This document shows positions 1 through 14,689 of a stretch of DNA of 64,000 nt, one piece after another. The notes beneath the pieces were generated by a model, which made no database searches, was not told the DNA's origin, and was given only the letters and a program-made list of their open reading frames with translations. Numbering within the stretch: the stretch's first letter is position 1; each line of letters begins with the position of its first letter. Made by a program: the position numbers and the translations under genes. The DNA comes from Taeniopygia guttata (Eukaryota > Chordata > Aves > Passeriformes > Estrildidae). The DNA lies in the NCBI RefSeq assembly GCF_048771995.1, contig NC_133024.1:25684001-25748000 (forward strand), read 5' to 3'.

Positions 1-266
1 GCTCTCCCCTTCCAGGGCTCCCTTCCAGGAATGACATCACCTGAATGTATAAGCAGTCTATTCTTACAATTCCCAATGCAACCAGGCCCTCTACTCCTAT
101 GCAGAGCAGATTTCAAAAGTAAAATGCAATGTGTTGAAAGAAATTAAGATAGGAAATGTAGAAGGGACAATAGATTTTCTTTTTTGACAAAGGTTTAAGA
201 AAACCCAGGAAATTCACACACCCAAAGCATTTATTAAAATATGTCCCTAGAGCCAGATTTGACAAG

Positions 267-445
267 CATGTCAGGAAATCACTGGTAGCCTTTGAATACT
301 GAGGAAAAAAACCTTAAAAGTACATATAATTGTGTATTGTAGACATAAATCTCATGTACTGGATTGCCCCACTTGCTTTGTTAAACAAAGCTACACTAGA
401 CACTACCTGTACTAATGCATAGGCTGTAGGAAATCTAACAAGATA
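267..445. repeat. Direct repeat, copy A (partner at 2581-2748)
   Basis: Positions 312-445 match 2615-2748 over 134 bases with only two transitions and no gap. Weaker similarity extends left to about 267 (shared CAGGAAATCAC) with an indel. I do not recognise the sequence as a known transposon. Confidence 0.9.
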
Positions 446-2580
446 ACATGATCAATTTCACCCAAAAATATTTTAGAAATAGCATGTGATACTGTAGCAA
501 TGTATTGAGCCACAATTAACCAATGTAAGGTGCTGCAGGCCATCTAGAAGTTTTGCAATTACTGAAAGTCTAATACTGTGCAACAAAATGTTCAGGAACT
601 CAACACGGAACATGTTGGAGTCTTGGTTTGTTTTGGAAAGAAAGCCAGTCTTACTTTTCAGCTCGCCAGTAAATCGGGTTAGCTCAGTTTGAGATAACCT
701 AAAAACAAGCAAACAAACAACGCCAAAAATACCCACTCAAAAACCTCCACTACCCAAAGAAGCCCCAAAAGTTCCTTACTGAAAGTCTAACAGCACTCCT
801 AGAATAAAACTTGCAAAGCTTGTGCCCATCCTTCCCTGCCAAACACCCAGACCCTCTGAGTGTGTAGGCACTTCAGGTCATAACAGGTAAGATAGCAGCC
901 CTAGAAAGCTGTCTCATGAAGCTGAAGTGTGTGTGTGTGCTCCTTTAGCCCATGGCAAAAGCAAGATACAGTAAATAACCTTAGCCTGTAAGGAAAGATT
1001 TACTGCAATCACAACGCCCAACAACTTGATTGCAGCCTAGGCAAATCCAGCTGCTGGCTCTATGTTCTTCCTTATGTTTTAAGTGCACCAGCACTTGTAA
1101 TTCCTGAGCCACTTCAATGCAGTAACTCACCAAAAAGGGACTAAGTATCTTACTGTGAACATGGATGTCTTCCACATTGTTGCTGGTCTTTAAAAACCTC
1201 TCATTCATGAGGCCTTGACGCCAATTCTCACTTACTGGGTGAACCACAACCCTTACCCAGGCATGTCTTACTTGCTCTTGCCCCTGGCAGCCCTGACACT
1301 GTGAAACACATACACAAACACAGTCTAGTCCCAGCAGTGAACCTTTATACAAGAAGCCTTTAAAGTTTCAGTCAGCAACATTAAGTCCAGGGCGTGGATG
1401 AAAATCAAGTCTCTAAGGGGGCACTGTTTGCAGCTGCTTCCTTCTTCCCTTTAGCAATGAATACATGCTCTACAGCACAGGTGTCCCAACTGGTTGTGGA
1501 GTAGTTCCTGCCGAGGTGTTGCAGCTCTCTGCTTCATCACCCATGGTAAAGCTGCCCCACATTCAGTTACCAGTGCACTGTGCCATAAGCACTTCAGGAC
1601 ATGCTCCACGACCTGTTCAGTCATCTCTGCTGTGTGGTGGCAATCTCAGCCAAAGGCTGCTGCAGGCAGCCACGGCCACACTGCACTTCAGCTGTCTAAG
1701 CCTAATCCTCCAAGTCCTTTGTTACAGCAAAACAAAATTGACTTTCATGAGCCTTATAGCCTCCAAAATGCCAGGATGCCAGCATAGCCCTGCTATAAGG
1801 GATGCTGTTCTTCCAGTCACATCAATGTTCCATTAAATCTTGTTCCTTCACCTTCTCATATGTCATCAAACACAGCAAGCAATAGTTTGTGAAACACCTG
1901 CTTTACACCTCCGCATACTCCATACATGGACTTCACCATATTTCTTCATCCTATCTGAGTTTTGTGTCTTCATCTGAGCTAAGACATTTTAATTCTTCCC
2001 CTCCCCACTTCCCTGTCAGAAACTATTCATCTGCAGAGATCAGGTTATAATAACACTGGGACTCCAGCCAGCAGTATGCAGTGTGCCTGGCTTTTAACAG
2101 CTAAATCCTATAAAAAATAATGATGCAAATATGGGCACTCCTCCCCAAGACATCCTAATGCTTTCAACAACCTCTTAGGAACACATAATGCTGCTGCATG
2201 GGACAGAGGCTAATCTGGGACTCCTGGTACTTAACTGTGTGAACACCTGCTGGCTAAACAAACAGGCCTAGGTATGAAAGCTGAGAAAGCTGTATTCACA
2301 CTCTTCACTACTGTATGAGATAGCTGCTTCCTGAAAGCAGGCATGAACTGCACTGCATTATCACCTAAATGTAGACATGGGGTAGAAAGCTCTTTAAGAA
2401 TCTTACATACTGACACAGGATGAGGAAAATTCTACCAAAACACCCACCTTGAAGTAGGCTCAGACCACTATCATCATTTAGGAGACTAACTCCCCTGTTC
2501 TCCATGAATGTTAGATACATTATCTGTCCTCAGCACTAATCCAATACCACATGGGAAGTCTGTGGGAAGCCTTGCAAGTC

Positions 2581-2748
2581 CATGCCAGGAAATCACCAAA
2601 TACTTAGAAAAAACCCTTAAAAGTACATATAATTGTGTATTGTAGACATAAATCTCATGTACTGGATTGCCCCACTTGCTTTGCTAAACAGAGCTACACT
2701 AGACACTACCTGTACTAATGCATAGGCTGTAGGAAATCTAACAAGATA
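2581..2748. repeat. Direct repeat, copy B (partner at 267-445)
   Basis: This is the second copy in the same orientation, about 2.3 kb to the right. The match stops abruptly on its right side: copy A continues ACATGATC, copy B continues GGTAAGCC. On the minus strand it is open for 43 codons, but the protein resembles nothing I know. Confidence 0.9.
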
Positions 2749-2975
2749 GGTAAGCCCATCCTCACCTTCTACCAACAACTGCAGGTGTTCCATGACACTT
2801 TCCTGCCGTTCACTGCACGAGTATGAGCAAGGACACAAAGCCCTTCTCACATGGAATTAAGCTGATGAATGCTTCTGCATCCACCCTTATGTCATGGTAC
2901 CTTGTGTCCTTGAGTACATCACCTAGTGTCCTCTGGAATTTGCCTCTGCAATAAATGAACACTTACAAGCTCCCT

Positions 2976-2994
2976 GTTCCAGCAGGGGGCCATG
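2976..2994 (+). promoter_or_regulatory. Candidate CTCF-binding motif
   Basis: CCAGCAGGGGGCCATGG closely matches the CTCF core (CCAGCAGGGGGC-type), in forward orientation. It lies within FSTL1 intron 2. The motif match is the only evidence; occupancy is not known. Confidence 0.5.
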
Positions 2995-5900
2995 GACAAA
3001 TGTCCTATGGGGAGGTGGAAATCCCCTCTCACCTGTATGCTGCTGGAGGCTCTGAAGGAGAGGTTTTATGTGAGAGGAACCATGGGGACAGACGACAGCT
3101 TCTATGAAAAAGCATTAAGGCTCTCTCCTGTATCCAAAAGACAGAGCAGCCAGCAAAGGGCTTCTGTCACAGGGGCTGTAGGGAATGTGATGGGGCAGAG
3201 AGGGAGGGCACCTCTTTTGCACTCCCTATGCTCCATTTTCCAATGTTTTCTTTCATGCCTGTAAAGATAAAAAATTAAAAACTATGTTCACCCTCATCCC
3301 CAAAATCTAGAGTTACTCTGGGACAGAGTTCAGTTTTCAGCTGCCTAAGGGCAGAGAAAAAAAGAAGAGGGAGCACAAAGACAAAGCAACACAGAAGATG
3401 CTCACCTTTATTCAGGGCAGCTCATAGGCTCTGTAACCACTTCTTTAGATGCATGTCTGAAGGAAGTGTGGCTACAAGCCTAAAAATCACAGCCCTGAGA
3501 AACATGGCTTTGTTGCCATCTTGCCAGACTTTTATTAAAAGTTAGTTTAAAGCCTGCAGCAGAGCACAGGGTGAAAGCATCACCTCAGGAAAGGGAACTA
3601 TCTCCTTTCAGCTATCATCACTGACAAAAAAAGACTTCCAACTAGCTTGCCCACAGATAAAGTGCATGAGCTTTCTTTATCTGAATGCCTCTGCTGCCCA
3701 GTAAAGGCTGCTGTGCAGGAAGATGGCTCAAAGCTATGAAAGCACAAACCTTCAACCTCGCCCTTTAGTCTTTCCAAGATGTGAACTGGAAGGGACCTGA
3801 GGCCAAGAAACACAGCCAGCTTTCCACTTTCTTTCAGAGGAGAAAAAAGTCCAACATCCCTACTTAAAGACAAAAGTTGTTAAAGACAAGGGGAGATCGT
3901 GCTCAGGGCACTGGCTGGGGAGCACAGGAGCCCCAGCAAGCTTCAGCTGAGGCTGCCTGAGGACAGGCTCCAGCTGGCAGAGGTGTTGCAGTTTGGCTGC
4001 TTGCCTTCTAGAGGACACAAGCTGTGCTGAGCACACCTCCTGGCCCCCAGACCAGTCAAATCTCACCTGTGAAGTCAAGAGGGTCAGAAAGACTCCAAAT
4101 ATTGGCCTTTAACTTAAGCATGTATTTTAGGAAATTCAAACCCAAGGCTTTACCTGGTAACAACAGCACATTTGTATACTAAGGGAGCACCCCCATTAAG
4201 AAAACTTCACCAGCTGTGCTTCCTGATGGTGTGTGTGTTAATGTGTATAAACTCCCTAGTAGTAAATTAGGGCTCATAGTGGTTTTGCCTTTCTTCTTTT
4301 CACAATTTAGATTGCCCAGTACTTATGGATTCCCAGTAACGAGCACATGGAGGTGCCCTTGTCATCACAAAGTGAGGGAGCACTAACACACTGGCAAAGG
4401 GGATGCACTGCATGGAGACCCTGTACTGAGCAAGAGATTAGCAAACTCACCTTGCCAGGGAATGGCTTGAGGAGCTCAGACTGCTCAGTTTGCCAAAGAC
4501 AAGACTGGGAGCAGTCCTTGTGCAGACCACAGTTACAGCAGTGGGGAAGAGACACACTGGACTAAAGGCTGCTTCTGTTTAGTGAATTAAACAGAAGATT
4601 CAACATCTGTAGATCAAGACTAGACAAATGCAAGCCAGAAATTAGGTGTAACAGCATGTGGGTAATTAACCACTGCAGCAACATACCAAACACAGTGGTA
4701 TTTTCCATTTGTAGTAATTACTTAATCAAGATTACATGTTTTTAAGACACATTGTAGAGTCCAGAGCAAATGGAATGAATAAAAAAAATAGATATATGGG
4801 CTGTATTGTGCAAGAGGGCGGAACTAAAGCACAATAGCTCCTTCTGGTCTCACCATCTACCAATCTATGGGGAAAATTGCCCCTTTTAGTGTCAATGGAG
4901 CAACATTTTTAGCAACAAGGCATTCTGATGTTTACATGAAATAGTAATAATAATACATTGTGCTACACCCACACCTCTAATCCGAAATTCTCTAAGCTCT
5001 TTACCATCACTATGTCAGCAAGCCTGACAACTGACTGGCTGATAAATTGGCATTATCATCCCCCTTTCACCCAGCTTGTGTTTTTTCAGAGTAGCTAATC
5101 ATCTGCTTACCATTTACATGGGAAACAGAACACTCAGGCTACCTGCCATCTTACTTTTAAGCCTTTTAGTGAGAAAATGGTCACATGGGTACCTTGCAGA
5201 AGCTGTTAGAGTGGAAAGCAGCTCAGCACGCAGAACTGACCAGCAGCTTCAGATGCTAGTTCAGATGCTCATCACCAATACAAACTTTATAGCATGCAAA
5301 AACTATATACAAACTTCCCTGGGAAAATTCTGCCAACAAAATACTTTTGAAGAGCAGAAGTCAGCAACTAAAGCGTTAAAAACAAAAGAGAGAAAAATAA
5401 AAAATGCTTCAGAGTTGTTTTAACAAAATCTTCATATATGACAGACAGACAAAAAAAAAGTAATTTCCATTAGTTTCCATGACAACCAATGGAAATCACT
5501 AACCCATCTTCTCTCCCTTGTCAACCTCTGGCAGACCTGTCAGGGAAAGCAAGGGACTATGCCCCATGTAAGGTTCTCTGGTGAACCAGAACACTGGGAA
5601 ATCTACACTGCCATAATGTCAAGTGCTCCCCTTACAGCAGAGCTCTAGTTTTTTTCCTCTGAGATACCAGAGGATGAAGAAGTGCTACTGCTTTCCTGTG
5701 AAAGCAAATGTACCCCAGAAGTGCAATCCCCTCTGAGACACCCCAGTTCTCCCACTTTATGACCTGCTTCTTTCTCTCTTTGGCTTCATCAAAGCATTCA
5801 ACCACCTCTTTTGCATCTGTGAGCCATTGGCTCACAACTTGAAGGTGGCCAATATTAAGCCCTTTTTGCACATCTTTACTGGCTGGCAAGAAATTGCTGT

Positions 5901-7491
5901 ATCACGCCCTGGTCTACATTTTGTCTCCATTTTTCTTACTATTGCTATCGTTGCTGGCAAGGAAAATGATCCTCAGCAATGCCTGCTGCACCTTCTACAT
6001 GAGAGCTTTTAAAATTTTCTTAACAGGAATGCATTCAGCCTTATAAACTCTGCTATGAGGCACAGCACCATCATTTTTCTTGTTTTACAGATGTGAGCAC
6101 CACATCTTAGAGGAATAGGATGCCTTGCCCAAAGCCTACATACAAATCATGGCATCATGCTAAGAGTGAGGACAATTGGTCTACAAACAGTCTGTTTGCA
6201 TTTTCTTGATGCTCACAGGCTCTTAAAGTGTTTGAACCACAGATGCTCAATCTGCTGTAGTCCCTCCACCCTGCCAAAACCCCATAGCAAATAAATATTA
6301 ACCTGAAACAAAACCAAAACACCCAAACCTCAAATAGTTGTCTCTGTTTAATGCTGTTTTACTGTTGACCTTGCATCTGCAGCCAGGATGGCCTAACTCA
6401 CCCCAGCATCTGGATGTGTGCTGCTGCACTGCAGAGGAGCTTGGCAGTGATTTGTGAGGAGGAGTTGACATCCAGCTGTTCTTCCATCTCTTTCACGTGT
6501 ACACAGCCAGGAGCAGCCCAGGCACGGTGCTGGCACTGTGTGAGTTCAAGCTTTTCACATACCACAGTGAGATTTAACACTCACTCAGCAAGACAGGAAA
6601 TCCACAAATAATCCACATTGACTGCAAATTTTGCTACATCCTCCATTGTCCCATCCCAGGTCTGGATTGCAGGAGTTACCAGCAAGTAACAGGACCGGGC
6701 ACAGTGGCTCTGTGCGCGTGGGTGTGGATGCACATGAGGTGTAACAAACCACTTTTTGTGCCCCTTGATTAGCTATGCTTAGGCTCAGTTTCCTCCATGA
6801 CACCCTCCTCGGGGACTGCACACAGCTCTGAGCACCAAAGGGAAAGACAAAGCACCAAGTTCAAAGTTGAGCAACAATAAGTTGCTCTACAAACTGCTTC
6901 CCGCAGATTCCTGTCCTGAGGCTGATGGCATTTAGTGGCTATGAAGATATGAACTACGATCGCTGGGGAATACTCATAAATTGCTTCTCTGGCCTGCAGC
7001 AGAAGCTGATCTCACACTCAAGCTGTTCCCTCTGGTAAGGCAGTAAGTACTGCAGCACCGCACCTACTTTTACAAAACTTAGAGCAACACTGTATCCTGA
7101 AGGAAATTAACACTCTTCACTAAACATGACTGAAATTGGCTTTTTAGTTTAAAAGTTGTTTGACAAGGTTCAAAGGTAACAGAGAATCAGATCACATACA
7201 AGTCTTTTTCCTTTTCCTGCATTGACAGAAAGAAGGGAACTACAGGGAGATAAAAAGAGGTGTGCTAAGCACTGAGCTGAGGGGGCCCATAAACTGGCTG
7301 CATATACAGCAAGGTGGAGATAATGTACAATGTGTATAATGTACAATGACATGGGGGAGGCACTGATTATCAATGAACACGGGGGTGCAATTAGGACCAT
7401 GGTCTACTTGCTCACAGAAGAGGACTGTGAAGATATACTTACTAACTCTGAGATACTCCAGAGCATAGTATCATTTTTCAGAGAACAGGAA

Positions 7492-7503
7492 GGGGGGGGG
7501 GGG
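7492..7503. repeat. Poly(G) run of 12
   Basis: An uninterrupted G12 in FSTL1 intron 2. A run of this length is unstable and prone to sequencing-length error. Confidence 0.9.
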
Positions 7504-10500
7504 CATCACTTATCAGGGATGTGTAAAACTGGATTTGATAAGACACTAATGGCTATGGTTTGTACAAGCACCTACTAATCCCAGGGCATGCAGTGATACC
7601 CTGTAGAAAAAACAGTCTGTTTTTCCGAGCAAGTAAAGAATAAAAAAGTACTCCCTTCTTAACCTGGTCTTCCTTACCCTTACACACAATCTTCTACAAA
7701 GGGGTCCAAGCCCCAGTCCTGGGGATGACAGAAAAAGAGCTTTGTGAAAAACTGAGTCTCTGCTGCAACCTGACTTCTCCATGATCCATCCAGAGGGCAA
7801 TTGGAGAGGGAGAGAACTGCCTGAAGATTAGGCTGATACTACTCATGTGGCATCCATTGTCTTAGGACTGGAATACCCCGGAGCTTGCATCATGGAGCAA
7901 ACATGCTGTCCTCACACAAGAACACCACAGCTTTTCTGCCAAGCTGAAGGCGATGCCTCCCACATGAATGCTTGGTCCCTTGCCACCTTAATTTTCCAGA
8001 GCTCTGGGTCTGAATGCATGAACTGCAGACCAGAGCTCGGTCACAACCTTTACAGTTATCCCCGAGGAATTCTACTCACCCAGACAACTAAATGATCCAG
8101 ACATTGCAAAAATTCCCCAATGAAATCGCTTCCTCCTACATATAGGAAACGAGACAACAATTCCAATCCCTCATACTTAAGCTTCCTTGAACATAAACAT
8201 GAAAATACGGCCAAAACCAGGAGGGGAAAGAAAGTCCCAGAGCAGCAAGAAGTACATATGCAAGGAGTTACATCATGCAGAAGGAAAGCTCTTGGCTTCG
8301 GGCTAAAATTACCAGTGCTCAAATGGCAGGGGCTGCTCTAGCATGGAGGGGCACCTTCCCCAAACAGTCCTCCAGATCCATTGTCAGGAAAACAGCAACA
8401 GGTTCTGCTGTCAAAACCATCCCTGGACAACACAGCACTAGAGGCAAACTTATCAGCTGGCCAGTGCCTGCCAAAGCCCATCCTGGTGGATGGATGGAAA
8501 TTCCTTGTTCTGACTCTCTGACACTCAAGCCCCAAAGTATCTCACCCATTGCAGCAGGGTGACAAGGAAAAGGCAGGCAAGGATAGCATTTCTGATGGCA
8601 GGAAGTACATCCAGGCTCTGGGGTCCTTCATTAGGACAAGGTTCACCAGTATATCTCTCCATCAGAGGCAGGTAACTTTGCCAGCCCACTCCTGTCACCC
8701 CACTCTTGCTTCCCTTCTTATCAAAGACTTTAATATCCTCTGCTCCCCTCCCATGACTTGTAAGACTTAAGACCTTTTCAGGTTTGAGTCATACTACTGC
8801 CATGAGTACCTCCACAGCAAGTCTTTCCACAACCTCTCCAGGTCTCCTCACAGATGCAAAACTAAAGAATTTGTTTATGGCTATAAAACAATCTTCAAAT
8901 CACAGTCTCTTGTTCATTGTTGGGAAGAAGCTGATTAAGCACTGGAAGTTCTACCAGTATTCATATTCCCAAGGTCTCTTGATCCTGTCTCAGGACTCTA
9001 AGCAAGGAACAAAGATGGGATCAGAAGGAACATGCACTGGCTAGGGACAACCAGCAGTGGATAACAAATAGCTGTCCAAACAGCCCTTCTATGCTTGGAG
9101 CATAGGGTGTGCAAATCTTCTCTTCCTGCAAATGAAACGCAGTGGCTCTGTCTTGGTGTTTTTATCTGTTTCTCTCCATTGTTCCTTCAAACTGCTTTGC
9201 TGCTCTTTGCAATGCAAAAGGGAAGGACTAAGGAGAAGGAATGAGAAAAGCTGGGTTCTATGAGGTCCATTACACAGCATTAAGGTATTCTCAGAAAGTG
9301 GTTAGAGGTCCAGCTCTGGGATAGCAGTTGAGAGGGTACAGCCAAGGAAAACACTGTTTAGCTGTCAAACAGTGGAAATATGGGATTCACTTCCAGCTGA
9401 AGTTAACAAGATACTAAACTCCTCTCCAGTCATCCACCCCAAATCCTTTGCTCTTTCCAAGGTATTTGTCCAAGAGGAGCCTCCAATTTGTTTCTAGCTT
9501 ATAGGCCTCCTGATTCACTGCAAACAAGGTGCAGACATCAACAAGTAATTTCACATTTGCAGACTAGAGTATGAATTTGCTTTTCATCAACTCTTACAGG
9601 CAGCCTTCATCTAAGCCACTGCCCCAAGCAACCACAGGGCCCACGCCAAAACCCAAAGGTACACTGTAATGAGTGACAATATTACAGCACAGTAGCAAAA
9701 TTTCACAGCAGCTTATATGAACTTCACTTCTGGGCAGCTAGTTTGCAAGACAGAGAAGGGATAGCCACTCATTACTGCTGCCTGTTCTCTTCAGCCCAGA
9801 TCAGTACGGAAGCACATTTGAGAAAAAGTAGCAAGAAAATGCCACACAGTTGCTGCTTGTGCTACAGTTATCTCTGCTTTACTGGAGCATTGACACCTCT
9901 AGACTTGTTCTGCCATTTGCTTATTTACTGCGGAGGATTTGCAATCAGAACCCCACAGCTGAGAGCAAATACACCCCTGCTCTAACCAGCTCACACCTAC
10001 CTGTATACACAGTTGTGGCAAAACCTACAAACCCTGGTAAAGTCCAGATGTGTATAACTGCTTGTCTACCACCCAGATGCAGCTGTAGAAGGAAGTATGC
10101 TTCACAGCACAACAGCAGGCTGCTCTTTTTGCTTGCTAAACTCAGAGACAACACTGTGAGAGATAAATCTCTCCAAGGAAATGCTGGTTATTCACAGATT
10201 AGCATTGCTATCACAGTAGAGCAGAAGCCAACCTCCCTGCAAAGATTGATGCAACCCAGGTAAACAAAGCATTTCTGAGAACCAATCTCATCTAGCTCAC
10301 AGGACATGTGGCGGAAACACAGCCTGGTTAATGGGAGTCTCATCAGTCTGGGAAGAGACATCTGGCCGAGATTCATGACAAACTCTCTTCTGTACAAAGA
10401 GAAACACTCCCCAGCTCATGTAACACCACGCAAGAAAGATCAAAGATGTCCTGAAGCCTCCCGATGGGTAAGCAGCTGTACCAACAACAGCAGCTGGAAA

Positions 10501-13500
10501 ATGCAACAGGAGACTCAGCCAGTCCCTTCCTCCTGTGCTGGGAGCAGAGCTGCCTCCTCAGCAGCCCCCAGCAGCAGCCCCCTGTTAATTACCGGCAAGG
10601 AATTTGCACTCTGGCAGATAAAGTCATTCACTCGGCCACTGGCGCGTTTGCACAGAGCAGCACGGCTCTGACAGCAGCTCCATCTGAGGAGCAACATTTG
10701 GGTGCCACGCACATGTAAGTGCTACATGACATCGTGTCTGTTGCAGTGCCACACATGCTGCTGCTCAGAGGTTACAGCCCCTTCAGAACACCAGGGAGGT
10801 TGTTTCAACACGCCTATACGGGGCATTTGGCCAGTGACTTCAGCACAGTGAGGTGCCTCAGACAGAACTGCTTGGTCCATCTCCCAGACTCCAACTCCTG
10901 GGACATCTGCAGCACAGCAGCTGCCTGGTGGCACAGCAGGCACCTTAAAAAATAGGTTTTGCACTGATGAGCCTTTGCTGTGTTCCCAGGGAAGAATCAC
11001 TTCTTCCCTGCCTCCCCATTTAAAAGGTGCTTATTGTCTTAAGATACAACTCCAGCAACACCTGGTCTGGCACTCAAGGGAAGGATTTTAAGAAGGAAGA
11101 CACCTAGCATTCCAAAACCAGCTCAAGGAGAAAAAATGGATGCAATCTTTCCTTCCACTGAAGATGTGATTGCTAGACTAGACCTGGGAAGTCACTTTTA
11201 TTAAATTATTTTATGAATGTGGTACTGCTGGGTTGTATTGTACAAAGCCAGTGCATGTTGAAAACAGCCTCAGTTACCCACATCATTGGCACCATGCTGC
11301 CTTTTCTGTCCATTGTCCTGGCTAAATTATCAGTGAAAGCAGGGCTGAACTATTCATAAAGTCTCTGTCATTTAATTTCAAAAGGCAAGCTTCTTAAAAT
11401 GATGGCTTCAGAGCCAAATACAGCTATGCAATTACATAGGAATCTCAATTTAAATTTAATCTGTTTCATTTATTAATACATCAGTTTTTTAGGTTTTGTC
11501 CATTGCAAAAACATGGGAAAAGCTTGACCAAGGCAAGCTCCTGATGCTGGCCAGACTGTGTGAACAGCCCAGTGGAAGGAAGTACACCAAGTCCTGTGAA
11601 GACCATCTGAATTCCCAGCTCCAAATCCCCTAGTGCACACAAGAACTCTGCTGGCAAAGGGCACAAGTCTTGGAAAGGGTGAAGAGTTGCTTTCCTTACA
11701 AGAAAAAGCAGCAGAGTCAGATCAAGAGGAAGCACTTAGGCGAGTTAAGCAAACAGAAACCGCTGCTGTTTCTCTCCCCCTTAACATCCATTTTCAGCTC
11801 TTCTTATAGAAAAATGACATAGAGGGAAACAGAGGTCAGGTGAAAAAAAATCATCCCAAAGTTACAGCAGATGTAGACACTGCAAACACCATGCTTTTAG
11901 AAAAGGTTGTGAATCTGCCTCCAGATATTTGTCATCACTGTGCTGCTCAGGGGTTATAGTGCCTCAGATCTGTCTGTACATCTCACAAGAAAAGAGACTC
12001 TGGCCTTCCTCTGCTTGCACTTTTTAGCCAAAATGAGACAAGTCAGATCAAACGATTTACACATAATTCTTTCCAAAGACTGGCTCATTTGGCCAGAAAT
12101 GGGTTAAGGTTATTTCAGAAGAACAGCTACAGGCCCCAGAGATTATTCTGAATAGCCAGAAAACTTGCAAGGAGCAGAAGGCAGGCCAGGTCAGTGACCT
12201 CTCCTCTTGGCAAGGCTGGATTCAAGAAAGGACTCGTATCCACAGCTCACACCAATATACTCACACTGGCATAAACCTCCTTGCTAACATCTAAAATTTA
12301 TGGTGAAAAGATTTCTCAAAGATTCTGAATGAGTTTTAAGTGAAAATGAAAACAAGAAAACTTGTCACTCTTATTGTGAAGAAAATAACCTGATGGAACA
12401 CACAATGATGCTGGTATGGAAGTGGTCCCACACACCAGTCTTCAGACCTCAATGTGCAGAATCAAATACCACCTGGACTCCTCTCCAGTGTTAACTAGGT
12501 AACTTACTCCAGCAGGATGTGAACAACTGATGGACTTTTAATACATTTAACAGACATTTCAAGCCTCTCCCTTTTCCTCTTTCAGGATGGATGCTTCCCA
12601 AAAATCACTCCATATGCTTTGGGAGCCCCAGCTGAGAATATGAGTAACTTCACATCTGTAGCATCCCTGTTAATACAAATGAACAGCCACCTCATTGAGT
12701 CTGACCCAGGAAGAGAGAGATAAAAGGGGCTGTCTGAAGCTGGTGGCTGGCCTCCATCCGAGGAGTACAGTTCACCGTCTATTGCTCTTGTGACTATTGC
12801 TGAACCAGGCCAAGAAAAGCTCCAAAGTTCTGGCATGCCTCAGATTTTCCAGTCTGCATGAAGTTATGCCAGGAACATTTACTGAAGCAATTTCTTTCTT
12901 TCTTTAAGGACTCTAATTATGCACCTAATAATGTTGTAAAAATGAATGTTGTACAAGAACCCCAGTACAACACAGTTTTGCTAACAAAAGGATTAGAAGC
13001 TTAAGGCTCAGTGTTAATATTCTGAATGTACTGAAAGGGACAAAGTGCAAGCTGCGGCAGAAACAGAAGGCACAGAGAGGGTTATCGCTTCCAAAATCTG
13101 GAAAGGGAAAACCACACAGGAAAATGCCACATTAACCTTACTGAATGCCAGTGATGCAGTAGAGTAGTAACAGGAAACATTTAGAAGTGGGCAACCATCA
13201 AACCTGTCTCTGAATTACAAGCAGCTCACCTTCAAGCACATCCCACTCTCTAGAAAATGAGAAGGTCTAAATATGCCAGAGGGTGGGATGCTACCCATGA
13301 CTGAACTGATATTCACTGCTTGGCAGCCACTAGCAAACAGGAATCAAACTGAACTCCAAAAAAAAAGTTGCCTGAAGTGTCCATTTTCCCTGAAACCAGA
13401 CTCAGACCGCAGTCATCAGTCTCAAGTTTTGCTGAACTTAGACTGGAATCAAACCAAAACATTCACTGGTTTGTCACTTGGACCATTATCTCTGAAGGCA

Positions 13501-13799
13501 GTCATAATAATTCATTTAGTCACTCAAGCATGAACTGGCCTTTAAAACCAAGTTTTGAACATGATGGCTGTACATTTTTTCTTACTTTCAGTTTGCAGGT
13601 GAGACACAGAGACATGACAGTACTTACATCTGGGAAGCTATCCAGGTACTACAAATTAGAGAACATTAGGCAAAAAGCAGGATTTAGCACTTCGACAATG
13701 TTAGTGACACCAATGAAATCACAAGTGCAGGGCCAAACATATTTTGGCTGTTTCTCTGGGTTACTGATCCCAGAAGACTTTACTCAGACCAGTGTCATC

Positions 13800-13827
13800 A
13801 TTATTTAGCTGTTATTATTTAGCTGTT
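13800..13827. repeat. Short tandem duplication, 14 bp x 2
   Basis: Two perfect copies of ATTATTTAGCTGTT lie back to back, in FSTL1 intron 2. Confidence 0.9.
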
Positions 13828-14130
13828 TCTTATGCTGTGCACCTCCTTCCTACAGAGGTGTTGGTGCATATTGACCAGAACTGATTAAGATTTATTTAGG
13901 GTTCCTAAGAAAATGAATAAACATGATTTAGCTTATTCAGGACAGCGTTGGAGAGGATGCATGGAAACACTCACTACATAAGTATGTCACACTTTGGGAA
14001 GAATGTGTATTACAATATTATCATGTACAGGCAGATGTGAAATGCTGGTCCATACTACAGCTCATTCCCACTCCCCTTGGTTTTCATGACAGCAGCGACC
14101 AGAGCCCAACACTGTCGACTAACAACCACC

Positions 14131-14169
14131 CTGTCTCACATCTGCTCCTCCTGTCTCACATCTCCTCCT
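14131..14169. repeat. Short tandem duplication, about 20 bp x 2
   Basis: The unit CTGTCTCACATCTGCTCCTC is followed by a copy missing one base. It lies just left of the FSTL1 promoter island. Confidence 0.85.
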
Positions 14170-14319
14170 GGCCGTTGCAGGGAGTTCACACAGAGCTTTG
14201 CTCAGGGACAGAGAGCAACAGCGATGGGCTCCATCCTAAATCCAATTCTTTACCATAACCCGGGCAGCACAGTTCACGTGTGGGAGGCAGAAAAAGAGGG
14301 AACCAGACGTGTTTATGCC

Positions 14320-14337
14320 TTTTTTTTTTTTTTTTTT
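14320..14337. repeat. Poly(T) run of 18
   Basis: A T18 homopolymer about 370 bp left of the FSTL1 CpG island. No retroposed body was recognised next to it. Confidence 0.9.
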
Positions 14338-14689
14338 CGTGGAGCCAAACTGCGATGCTCTAGGGTGGGTCTCACCATCTGGGAGAAATATGCAGAGAGG
14401 AAAAATGCACGGAGGGAGGACGAGCTGCCCCCCGAGTGGAACCGCTTTCCTCCGAAGGCAGGCTCGGCCTCCCTTCCCAGCCCAGCTTGAGTTCATTTTC
14501 CTCAAATCACTTCCACATTTCCCCTGCCGTAATTATCAAATATTTTGTTTCTGACTTCACTTTTTAGAGAGGCCGTCGCAACCGGGAATGCAGGCAGCGT
14601 TTGTTTTCTGTCAACAGAGCTGGGGGGGTTGCAGCTGGGGTCTTCAAAGGTTTTCAATGTCATTGCAATGAAAGAAAGGAAGAAAAGAG

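Noticed and set aside
2617..2850. 77-codon minus-strand open frame across duplicated copy B
   Set aside because: Considered as a duplicated exon, since copy A is open in the same frame. There is no acceptor/donor pair on the minus strand and no known protein match.
13368..13808. 146-codon plus-strand open frame in FSTL1 intron 2
   Set aside because: No recognisable domain and no promoter or splice signals of note. Length is compatible with chance.
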